This document shows, one piece after another, positions 1 to 7,004 of a stretch of DNA of 64,000 nt. A program made the position numbers and the translations under genes. The notes under the pieces are model-generated. The model ran no database searches. It saw only the letters and a list, made by a program, of their open reading frames with translations, and was not told the DNA's origin. Within the stretch, counting starts at the first letter, position 1. Every line of letters begins with the position of its first letter. The stretch comes from Nocardia panacis (GTDB lineage: Bacteria > Actinomycetota > Actinomycetes > Mycobacteriales > Mycobacteriaceae), in NCBI RefSeq assembly GCF_003598715.1, contig NZ_QZFU01000019.1:558001-622000 (forward strand), in the 5' to 3' direction.

Positions 1-56
1 GCCGTGCGGCGGATATCCACTAGACGTGCGCGGATTCGGGGCGCTTCGCAAGCCGC

Positions 57-74
57 ACCTGTCAGCCGACAGGT
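57..74. promoter_or_regulatory. Palindrome upstream of the HhH-GPD gene
   Basis: ACCTGTC-AGCC-GACAGGT is a perfect inverted repeat with 7-base arms, ending 23 bases before the ATG at 98. It could be a repressor site or a small hairpin in the 5' leader. No recognised regulator consensus was matched. Confidence 0.3.
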
Positions 75-97
75 AGCCCGAGGAAATCAGGTGCACC

Positions 98-748
98 ATG
101 AGCGACGACCAGGCGATCGTGCGGGCACTGCTCGATCGGGCCGGCGCCGGCTATGCGGCCGAGGCCGGAATCACCCTGTCCGATAAACCTGCTCCGCTAT
201 TCCAGCTGTTGGTGCTCACACAACTGCTGAGCCACCGGATCGCGGCCGGGATCGCGGTGGCGGCCGCGCGCGAACTGTTTCGCTCCGGGTATCGCACGCC
301 GGCGCGGGTGCGCGCCGCCGCCTGGCAGGATCTTGTCGACGCACTGGGACGCGGCCACTTTCGGCGCTATGACGAGTCCACGGCCACCGCCCTCGGGGCG
401 AATGCCGCATACATACTCGACGCCTACCGTGGCGACCTGCGCAGGCTCGCGGGCAAGACCGGTCGGAACCCGAGCCGGCTGGCCGCCGAAGTGCAGCAGT
501 TCCACGGCATCGGCCCGGTCGGTGCGGATATCTTTCTGCGCGAAGTCCAGGATGTCTGGACCTGGGTGCGCCCCCACTTCGACGAACGCGCCCTACGCGG
601 CGCCGGCCGACTGCACCTCCCGACCGATCCGACCCGCCTGGCAGCCCTCAGCCCACCCGGTCACTGCGCGGACTTGGCCGCCGCTCTCGTCCGCGCCGAC
701 TTGAATCCCACCCTCTCCGACCAGGTCGTTTCATTGAGCACACCCTGA
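98..748 (+). CDS. HhH-GPD family DNA glycosylase-like protein
   Basis: This 216-residue protein resembles the endonuclease III/HhH-GPD fold of base-excision DNA glycosylases. The hairpin-helix-hairpin is visible as HGIGPVGADIF near residues 139-149, followed by an acidic residue in RPHFDER that may be the catalytic Asp. In bifunctional EndoIII the HhH loop carries a catalytic Lys (GVGRKTA); here that position is Val, so any glycosylase would probably be monofunctional. There is no C-terminal Cys cluster, so no 4Fe-4S loop. The ATG at 98 follows GAGGA at 80-84 with long spacing. It is transcribed alone toward the ATPase gene. It could also be a non-catalytic HhH DNA-binding protein, and the substrate cannot be read from the sequence. 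Confidence 0.65.
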   Translation: MSDDQAIVRALLDRAGAGYAAEAGITLSDKPAPLFQLLVLTQLLSHRIAAGIAVAAARELFRSGYRTPARVRAAAWQDLVDALGRGHFRRYDESTATALGANAAYILDAYRGDLRRLAGKTGRNPSRLAAEVQQFHGIGPVGADIFLREVQDVWTWVRPHFDERALRGAGRLHLPTDPTRLAALSPPGHCADLAAALVRADLNPTLSDQVVSLSTP

Positions 749-783
749 TCTACGCGGGGACTTCCCCGCCAATCAGCCCCTAG

Positions 784-842
784 GTAAACATCGGTACAAT
801 CTTACTAAGATTGTTTCTATGTAAGATCAAGCCGATGTTTAC
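784..842. promoter_or_regulatory. Nested inverted repeats before the ATPase gene
   Basis: An outer perfect inverted repeat has 11-base arms (GTAAACATCGG at 784-794 and CCGATGTTTAC at 832-842). It encloses a second palindrome, CAATCTT-ACT-AAGATTG, at 797-813. The segment is clearly AT-rich against its surroundings and contains TACAAT (795-800), a good -10 candidate. The right arm ends 13 bases before the ATG at 856. This looks like a repressor operator or a structured leader that could mask the ribosome site. Confidence 0.5.
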
Positions 843-855
843 AGAAGGAGGGTCG

Positions 856-2289
856 ATGGAGTTCAAAGGGCGCGCGACGGACCTCGACCTGCTGCGATCT
901 CAGTTGGAGTTGATATCCACGAGAACCGGCGCGACACGGGGACGGGCCGTGATCATGACCGGGCGGCGGCGGGTGGGAAAGTCGCGCCTGGTCCAGGAGT
1001 TCTGTGATCGCGCCGAGGTTCCCTACGCGGTCTTCCAGGCGACTCGTGGACGCAATCCCACCGCTGAACGCGCAGATTTCCTTGCGACATTGGCACATTC
1101 ACCGCTGCGGGAGGCGGAGCTCGTCGCAGGGATCTCGGTGACCGACTGGAATCAGGCATTGCGCACCGCCGCGGTGGCAGCCGCCGATGACACTCCCGGT
1201 GTCCTGGTCATCGATGAGGTGCCCTGGCTGGTCGAGCAGGATCCCGAGTTCGAAGGGGCGCTCCAGACGGTGTGGGATCGACACCTGTCGAACAAACCGG
1301 TGTTGTTGATCCTCGTCGGCAGTGATATCTCGACCATGGAGGCACTACAAACACATGGCCGCCCCTTCTTCGGGCGGGCGACGAAGATGACAGTCCGGCC
1401 GCTGCATTTGGCCGATGTCCAGGCTATGACGGATCTTCCGGCAGCCGAGGCGGTAGACGCGCTGCTGATCACCGGTGGATTCCCCGAGATAGTGCAGTCC
1501 TGGCAACCGGGCATGAGCCGCAAGGATTTTCTGCGGGCCGCCACCTCGAATCCGCTCTCGCCACTGCTGGTGGCGGGCGAATTGTCACTGCTCGGCGAGT
1601 TTCCCGAGAACTCGCGTTCGCGCGCCGTGCTGGAGGCGATCGGCAACGGTGAACGCACCTACAGCGCCATCGCCGCCGATGCGGGCGGTTCCGGCGCATT
1701 GGCGGCGGGAACCCTCGTCCCCTTGCTGAACACCTTGCAGGACAAGCGAATTGTGGCCGCGGATCTGCCGCTGTCGACCAAGTCCGACAGCAAGAACAAG
1801 CGCTACCGAATCGCCGATTCCTATCTCCGATTCTGGCTCGCCTTCCTGGAGCGCGGAATTCCGCTCATCGAACGCGGACGCGGCGATCTGGCCCTTAAGC
1901 GCATCGAACGCTCGTGGACGACGTGGCGCGGACGCGCGGTGGAACCGGTGATCCGGGAATCGCTGCTGCGTCTGCTGCCCGACGAACGCTGGCCCGACAC
2001 CGAAGTCGTTGGCGGCTGGTGGAATCGACAGAACAACCCGGAACTGGACCTGATCGGCGCGGACCGCGAACCTGTCGCGGGGGCAGTGCATTTCGTGGGA
2101 TCGATCAAATGGTTGGAGAATCGCTCCTTCGATCGACACGACTATGACGAACTGGCGCGGGGTGTACTCGCGGTTCCCGGAACGGGATTGGAGACAGGTT
2201 TGGTCGCGGTATCCCGTGCCGGGGTCGATCGAGAATTGCCGTTGGCGGCGCACTGGGGGCCTGAGGAGCTGGTGCGGGCCTGGCAGTGA
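856..2289 (+). CDS. AAA family ATPase with DUF234-type C-terminal domain
   Basis: The protein has 477 residues from the ATG at 856, chosen because AAGGAGGG (845-852) lies directly before it; an upstream TTG at 811 lies inside the palindromic leader. The N-terminal ATPase domain shows Walker A GRRRVGKS and Walker B VLVIDEVPW, typical of the archaeal-type ATPases (COG1672-like). A winged-helix-like middle is followed by a DUF234-like C-terminal part (WRGRAVEPVIRESLL). DUF234 resembles PD-(D/E)XK nucleases: NPELDLIG is kept, but the later motif reads GSIKW where relatives often have GECKW, so nuclease activity is doubtful. The role is unknown; such ATPases are often found alone or on mobile DNA. 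Confidence 0.75.
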   Translation: MEFKGRATDLDLLRSQLELISTRTGATRGRAVIMTGRRRVGKSRLVQEFCDRAEVPYAVFQATRGRNPTAERADFLATLAHSPLREAELVAGISVTDWNQALRTAAVAAADDTPGVLVIDEVPWLVEQDPEFEGALQTVWDRHLSNKPVLLILVGSDISTMEALQTHGRPFFGRATKMTVRPLHLADVQAMTDLPAAEAVDALLITGGFPEIVQSWQPGMSRKDFLRAATSNPLSPLLVAGELSLLGEFPENSRSRAVLEAIGNGERTYSAIAADAGGSGALAAGTLVPLLNTLQDKRIVAADLPLSTKSDSKNKRYRIADSYLRFWLAFLERGIPLIERGRGDLALKRIERSWTTWRGRAVEPVIRESLLRLLPDERWPDTEVVGGWWNRQNNPELDLIGADREPVAGAVHFVGSIKWLENRSFDRHDYDELARGVLAVPGTGLETGLVAVSRAGVDRELPLAAHWGPEELVRAWQ

Positions 2290-2313
2290 CCAATTTCGCT
2301 TCGAGCGGGTGGC

Positions 2314-3387
2314 ATGATGCTGGGGGTGGATGAAGTCGCACGGTATCGGGACCGGGTTCGCGGGAGTTTGGTCGGGGGCGCGATCGGGGACGCGCTGGGG
2401 TACCCGATCGAATTCCTGGCTTTGGCGCAGATTCGGGAAGCGTATGGGACGGCGGGGATTTCCGGATATGTAGGGCGGGTGGCCGGGCAGATCACCGATG
2501 ACACGCAGATGACCTTGTTCACGGCGGAGGGGTTGCTGCGCTGCCCGGTCGACGGGGATCCGATCCAGACGCTGCGGGCCGCCTATCTGCGGTGGCTCAC
2601 TACCCAGCAGATGGAGTGGCCGAATCCGCGGCCGGACGGGTGGTTGGCGAGTCAGCCGTTCCTATATGCCAGTCGCGCACCGGGCAATGCGTGCATGTCC
2701 GGGTTGACTCGGCAGCAGCACGGATATGTGGCGCCGCGTTGGTTCGGGATGGAGGGGTCGGTCAATCCGACCTCGAAGGGGTGCGGGACGGTCATGCGGT
2801 CGGCCGCGTTCGGGCTGGTGCGGTCCGGACCGGCGTGGGCGTTCGAAACCGCCGGGCGGGCCGCGCAATTGACGCACGGCCATCCGACCGGCTACATCGC
2901 GGCGGGGGCGTTCGCGGCGATCATCGACCTGGTGGTCGCGGGGGCCGAAGTGTCCGAGGCGGTGGCGGTGACGATCGGGCAGCTCGCCGCGATGCCCAAT
3001 GGCGGGGAGACCCTCGCGGCGTTGGAGCGGGCGGTGCGGGCGGCCGAGCACGAGCCGAGTCCGGAGCGGGTTGAATCGGTGGGGCTCGGGTGGGTGGCCG
3101 AGGAGTGTTTGGCGGTCGCGGTGTATTGCGGGCTGGTGGCCGCGCGGACCGCGGATGTGCGGCTCGCACTGCTGCTTTCGGTCAATCATTCGGGTGATTC
3201 GGATTCCACCGGCGCGGTGGCGGGCAATCTGCTCGGTGCACGGTACGGGGAGGCGGCGCTGCCCCCTGAACTGGCGGGGGTGATCGAAGGACGTGAGGTC
3301 ATCGCGCAGGTCGCCGAGGATCTGGTGACAGTCGCGACAAGACCGGGACGGTCGGAGGACCTGCTGCGGCGGTATCCGGTCGGCTGA
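2314..3387 (+). CDS. ADP-ribosylglycohydrolase family protein
   Basis: This 357-residue protein belongs to the ARH/DraG family, which removes ADP-ribose from proteins or small molecules using two Mg ions. The N-terminal metal site is visible as GDALGYPIEF and TDDTQMTLF, and the C-terminal site as HSGDSDSTGAV; together these supply the Asp/Thr ligands normally seen. Length is normal for the family. It starts 24 bases after the ATPase gene on the same strand and may be co-transcribed with it. A second in-frame ATG lies directly after the first, and no strong ribosome site separates them. The target (dinitrogenase-reductase-like, arginine- or thymidine-ADP-ribose) cannot be deduced. Confidence 0.88.
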   Translation: MMLGVDEVARYRDRVRGSLVGGAIGDALGYPIEFLALAQIREAYGTAGISGYVGRVAGQITDDTQMTLFTAEGLLRCPVDGDPIQTLRAAYLRWLTTQQMEWPNPRPDGWLASQPFLYASRAPGNACMSGLTRQQHGYVAPRWFGMEGSVNPTSKGCGTVMRSAAFGLVRSGPAWAFETAGRAAQLTHGHPTGYIAAGAFAAIIDLVVAGAEVSEAVAVTIGQLAAMPNGGETLAALERAVRAAEHEPSPERVESVGLGWVAEECLAVAVYCGLVAARTADVRLALLLSVNHSGDSDSTGAVAGNLLGARYGEAALPPELAGVIEGREVIAQVAEDLVTVATRPGRSEDLLRRYPVG

Positions 3388-3413
3388 GTGCGGCGCGGGT
3401 TCCCGCGCCGCAC
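3388..3413. terminator. Bidirectional hairpin terminator
   Basis: GTGCGGCGCGGG-TT-CCCGCGCCGCAC is a perfect 12-base-pair hairpin starting directly after the stop of the glycohydrolase gene. It sits 6 bases from the stop of the convergent MFS gene and so can serve both strands. Confidence 0.8.
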
Positions 3414-3419
3414 TCACCG

Positions 3420-4634
3420 CTAGTTCGACACGAGATCGCGCTGTCGGGTCGCGCGGGCGACGCCGACTGTCGTGGTGAGTCCGATCAGAATCAGTCCGAT
3501 CCACACGGCGCGATCCCATCCGGCCGTGCGCGCCACGTCGAAAACGGCTCCGGTGGCCAGGTTTCCGATCAGAATGCCGACACCTACCACTGTGTTGTAG
3601 AAGCCGTAGTGGGTGGCCACCAACCTGTTGCCCGAGAGAGAGACAACGGTGTCCATCTCGAAGGGGAATACCGCGGCCGTCCCGATCGCCAGTATCGCGG
3701 CCGAAATCAGCAGCACCGCAAGGGCAACCGGTAGTGGTCGACCATCGGGCAGCAGCGCGAGCGGCCCGAACGCCGCCGCCAGCACCCCGGTGCCGACCAC
3801 GAGTCCGCGCTCTACGCCCCAGCGCGATCGGAACCAGGCGGTGATGCGCAATTGCCCGGCGATGGCGACGATTCCGGACACCACGAAGATCGCCGAGGTC
3901 GAGGCCCGCGCGTCGGTCACCCATTCGGCTTGCAGTGGCAAGGCCAGATACACCTGGAAGGACAGCACATACGACCCGATCATCGCCAACGCGAAGGCCA
4001 TGAACCGACGATTGCCCGCCACGGTGCGCCAATCACGCAGCACCGAGGACCTTTCCGAAGTGCCGCCGCGCGCCGGCAGCGCGAACAGTTGGGCGATGGT
4101 CAGCGCGGCGAAGACAGTCGCGGCGACGGCGGCAGTGATGCGGAAATCCAATGTCATCAGGGCCAGTCCCGCCAGCGGACCTGCGAGTATGCCCGCTTGA
4201 TAGAAGACATTGAAGATCGCGAATGCCTGGATCCGCTGCTCCCCCGATTCGGCGGCCAAGTACGCACGGACCGCCGGATTGAACAGCGCGCCCGCGAAAC
4301 CCGTTGCCGCCGAGGCGATGAGCAGTGCAGGCAGCGAGGTCGCGAAGGCCAGCAGCGCGAATCCCGCCGTGCGCAACAGGCATCCGGCGACGATCAGCGG
4401 CTTGTAGCCGAGCCGGTCGGCGAGGGTTCCGCCGACCAGGAACATGCCCTGCTGGGAGAAGTTCCGCACGCCGAGCACCAGTCCCACCGCCCAACTCGCC
4501 AATCCCAGTGGTCCTGCCAGATATCCGGCCAAGTAGGGCATCAGCAGATAGAAGCCGAGGTTGATGCCGAACTGATTGATCATCAGCAGGCGGGCGGGTC
4601 GATCGAAACTGCGGAAGCCGCGCAGCGCGTTCAC
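3420..4634 (-). CDS. MFS transporter, probable exporter coupled to the PLP enzyme
   Basis: This 404-residue major facilitator protein has about 12 hydrophobic segments. It starts at a GTG at 4634 that overlaps the stop of the upstream PLP enzyme (GTGA), indicating translational coupling. The MFS A-motif region GGTLADRLGYKPL lies near residues 65-77 between the second and third helices. A much longer open frame runs upstream through the PLP gene but is only a shadow. Tight coupling to a single biosynthetic-type enzyme suggests export of its product, or uptake of its substrate. The family alone does not reveal the cargo. Confidence 0.85.
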   Translation of the reverse strand: MNALRGFRSFDRPARLLMINQFGINLGFYLLMPYLAGYLAGPLGLASWAVGLVLGVRNFSQQGMFLVGGTLADRLGYKPLIVAGCLLRTAGFALLAFATSLPALLIASAATGFAGALFNPAVRAYLAAESGEQRIQAFAIFNVFYQAGILAGPLAGLALMTLDFRITAAVAATVFAALTIAQLFALPARGGTSERSSVLRDWRTVAGNRRFMAFALAMIGSYVLSFQVYLALPLQAEWVTDARASTSAIFVVSGIVAIAGQLRITAWFRSRWGVERGLVVGTGVLAAAFGPLALLPDGRPLPVALAVLLISAAILAIGTAAVFPFEMDTVVSLSGNRLVATHYGFYNTVVGVGILIGNLATGAVFDVARTAGWDRAVWIGLILIGLTTTVGVARATRQRDLVSN

Positions 4635-5722
4635 CGGCCGACCGCCGCGAATCCGCGCGGGTCGAGCACAGTGGTGCAGCGGGTCCACGAGTCCACGACC
4701 CGCTCGGTCGGGTGCGCGATGCGATCCGGTTCGGTCGGCGGGGTGGTATCGAGCAGACCATTGGCGGCGCAGTAGATGTCGTTGTAGACGGTGTCGAAGT
4801 AGCGGTGCGGGCCGTCCGGGAAGACCGCCGCGATCCTGGTGTCCCTGTCGTGGGTGCGGGCCGCCCAACCCGCGACCAGCGCCACGGCGCCGACGCTCCA
4901 CCCACCGGTGGCGTACCGGGTCGCGGCCAGGGCGCGGCAGGCCCAGACCGCCTCCGCCGGTGCCACCCAGTGGATCTCGGCGAACATCTCGTAGTCCACA
5001 TTTCGTGGATGAATGCTCGACCCGAGACCCCGCATCAGCCGCGGTCCTGCGGGCTGACCGAAGATGGTGGACGAAATCGTGTCCACGCCTATCACTTTCA
5101 GATCCGGATTGGCCTCGCGCAGGACCCGAGCGACCCCGGCGGAATGTCCACCGGTGCCGACCGCGCAGACCAGGACATCGACGCGACCCAACTGGGCGAG
5201 CAGTTCCATGGCCAGTGGGGCGTAACCTTCGGAGTTGTCCGGGTTGCCGTATTGATCCGGGCACCAGGCCGTATCCTCGCGGGCGAGCAATTCGGCGACG
5301 CGCTCGCGGCGGGCCTGTTGCCAACCGCCGGTGGGGTGGGGTTCGGTCACCGTCTCCACTTGCGCACCAAAGGCGGTGAGCATACGGGCGACAATGGGTT
5401 CGAGTCCGGGATCGGTAACCACGCTCACCGGGTGGCGATAGGTCATCCCCGCCAGCGCCAAGCCCAAACCAAGTGTGCCGCTGGTCGATTCGACTATCCG
5501 TGCGCCCGGCGCCAACTCTCCGCGCCGCCGCGCGCTCGCCACCATATGCAGGGCCGGTCGGTCCTTCATCCCGCCGGGGTTGAAACCTTCCAGCTTCGCC
5601 CAGAATCCGCGGCCCGCCGGGGCGAACGGGGCGCCGATCCGCAGCACCGGGGTATTGCCGACGAGCGCATGCGGGTGGTGCGCCGCGTTCGGGACATCGA
5701 TGAGATTGCCGAACCTGTTCAT
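4631..5722 (-). CDS. Cysteine synthase-like PLP-dependent enzyme
   Basis: This 363-residue fold-type II PLP enzyme resembles cysteine synthase and cystathionine beta-synthase. The Schiff-base lysine is in EGFNPGGMKDRPA, the substrate loop is STSGTLG and the phosphate-binding Gly loop is GTGGHSAG. Relatives in biosynthetic clusters (SbnA-like) make beta-substituted alanines rather than cysteine. The substrate loop differs from the usual cysteine-synthase pattern (TSGNTG), which hints at another nucleophile or product. It lies between a small membrane protein and a coupled MFS transporter, an arrangement more suggestive of a secreted amino-acid derivative than of housekeeping cysteine synthesis. 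That product is inference. Confidence 0.8.
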   Translation of the reverse strand: MNRFGNLIDVPNAAHHPHALVGNTPVLRIGAPFAPAGRGFWAKLEGFNPGGMKDRPALHMVASARRRGELAPGARIVESTSGTLGLGLALAGMTYRHPVSVVTDPGLEPIVARMLTAFGAQVETVTEPHPTGGWQQARRERVAELLAREDTAWCPDQYGNPDNSEGYAPLAMELLAQLGRVDVLVCAVGTGGHSAGVARVLREANPDLKVIGVDTISSTIFGQPAGPRLMRGLGSSIHPRNVDYEMFAEIHWVAPAEAVWACRALAATRYATGGWSVGAVALVAGWAARTHDRDTRIAAVFPDGPHRYFDTVYNDIYCAANGLLDTTPPTEPDRIAHPTERVVDSWTRCTTVLDPRGFAAVGR

Positions 5723-5728
5723 GAGTAT

Positions 5729-5835
5729 TCACTTCCTGTATCGGATTTCGCGCAGGTGAGCAGGGCAGCGGACACCGACCGACCGCGGGTGTCGGCCTGT
5801 CGCTTACCTGTCAGCGTCGGGCGATACAGAAGTGA
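5729..5835. repeat. Distant inverted repeat in the 5811-5722 intergenic region
   Basis: TCACTTCCTGTATCG (5729-5743) and CGATACAGAAGTGA (5822-5835) are inverted copies differing by a one-base gap, about 80 bases apart. They lie before the PLP gene and at the end of the His-rich membrane protein gene. They may fold as a long-loop hairpin or be two sites for one regulator. Confidence 0.3.
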
Positions 5836-6239
5836 GTGAGTATTTCGCGGCCTGCTACGACTCTGCGCATGGGCGGGCCGCGCATGCCGCGTGCCAGGAC
5901 CGCGATCGCCTGAAGCACGGCGAGAAGGGTTGTTGCCCAGATCATTTGCTGGAGTGGCAGCGGCTCGGTCGCGGTCGGTGGCAGCGACTTCACCAGGCAG
6001 TGCGCGGCCCAACCGCAGGATTCGCCATCGTGATCGATGACCGGTGAGGTGATCTCACCGACCGAGGACGCGGTGAACTGGACGGCGGGATGTTCGTGCC
6101 CGCGATGGCCGTGTGCGGCACAGTTCAGCATCAGTGCACCGAGCAGCAGCACCGCCAGCAACGCGATAGCGGTGCGTGAGATGCCGATTACCCCTTGGGC
6201 AGGCTTGCGGTCCGAGAGCCGCACAGCGCGAATGTGCAC
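5811..6239 (-). CDS. Small membrane protein with His/Cys-rich external loop
   Basis: This 142-residue protein has two predicted membrane helices (about residues 22-42 and 98-116) around a 55-residue loop. The loop carries CAAHGHRGHEH and later DHDGESCGWAAHC, an unusual density of His, Cys and Asp that suggests metal binding. It resembles short, uncharacterised actinobacterial proteins of DUF6153 type, but that match is from memory. It is 88 bases upstream of the PLP enzyme on the same strand, so the three genes may form a metal-linked operon. No zinc- or iron-regulator box was found by eye. Confidence 0.6.
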   Translation of the reverse strand: MHIRAVRLSDRKPAQGVIGISRTAIALLAVLLLGALMLNCAAHGHRGHEHPAVQFTASSVGEITSPVIDHDGESCGWAAHCLVKSLPPTATEPLPLQQMIWATTLLAVLQAIAVLARGMRGPPMRRVVAGREILTHFCIARR

Positions 6240-6341
6240 GACGGCGACAATACCGGGTAGGGGTACTTGGTTCGGTTCCCCGCGCCGGGAAGTGCGGTTA
6301 CATCCGCGCCGCCTCGCTACATTCGCACGACGTTGACAGGT

Positions 6342-6935
6342 CTACTCCCCCGTCACAGCTATGCCATGGACCCGGCCAGTGCCGCGCAACCCCTGCTGCC
6401 TCTGTTCCTGCGACCATCCAGCGGCTATCCGAATCTCGGCAGCCAGCTCCCTGGGCGTTCGGGTTCCGACATTCAGCACCAATTCTTCGAATCCCGCCCC
6501 CGCAAGGATATCGGCCGGCTCGCGGTGCCTGCGCGAATGCCACTCCAGCCCCTCCGGATCCCCCACATGCCTTGCCTGCAAACGCCTCTCAGCCAGCCGG
6601 GGATCAATCACCAACCGGCACAGCAGCATTCCACGCGCCTGGTTCGCCTCCCGGTACCGCTCGACTACCCCCAACTCCTCCACCACAATCTGCTCCGCCC
6701 CCGCGTCCCCATAGTTCCCCACCGTCGCCGCCAAATTCCGCAACTCCACCCCTAGCTGAAACGGATCATTCTCCGGCGCGGGCCAACACCGCCTGATCTG
6801 ATCCAGATCGATCACCGCATGCGGCACCCCCTCCTCAACCTCCGACTCCCCCAACGCATCCACCACGGTCGGCTTCTCCACCCCGACAGAGCCGTTGACG
6901 AATACCACATCGATCCCACTGCCACGCACCTCCAC
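6342..6935 (-). CDS. P-loop NTPase/kinase-like protein with altered Walker A
   Basis: This 197-residue protein resembles small AAA-like kinases: an N-terminal beta-strand and P-loop (VVFVNGSVGVEKPT), then HAVIDLDQIRRCW, a helical middle and a C-terminal ARTPRELAAEI-like segment. Relatives usually read GTVGVGKST; here the Gly and Ser around the conserved Lys are replaced by Glu and Pro, which should impair phosphate binding. The start is one of several GTG codons near 6935 and is uncertain. It lies 69 bases downstream of the giant T7SS-like gene on the same strand, where an immunity or accessory gene could sit, but it does not look like a known immunity family. Confidence 0.6.
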   Translation of the reverse strand: MEVRGSGIDVVFVNGSVGVEKPTVVDALGESEVEEGVPHAVIDLDQIRRCWPAPENDPFQLGVELRNLAATVGNYGDAGAEQIVVEELGVVERYREANQARGMLLCRLVIDPRLAERRLQARHVGDPEGLEWHSRRHREPADILAGAGFEELVLNVGTRTPRELAAEIRIAAGWSQEQRQQGLRGTGRVHGIAVTGE

Positions 6936-7004
6936 CTCACCACTGGCCCTCGGTAGGAGTTCCCTGCGTAAACTCCATCTCGATCGGCCATGCTACGGAG
7001 GCAA

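Noticed and set aside
3420..5732. 770-residue minus-strand frame spanning both the PLP enzyme and the MFS gene
   Set aside because: The first half is out of frame with the clear PLP enzyme and reads as low-quality sequence; the MFS protein starts at the GTG at 4634.
5723..6341. Zur/Fur box for the putative metal-linked operon
   Set aside because: No AT-rich palindrome of the expected type was found near the starts at 5722 or 6239.
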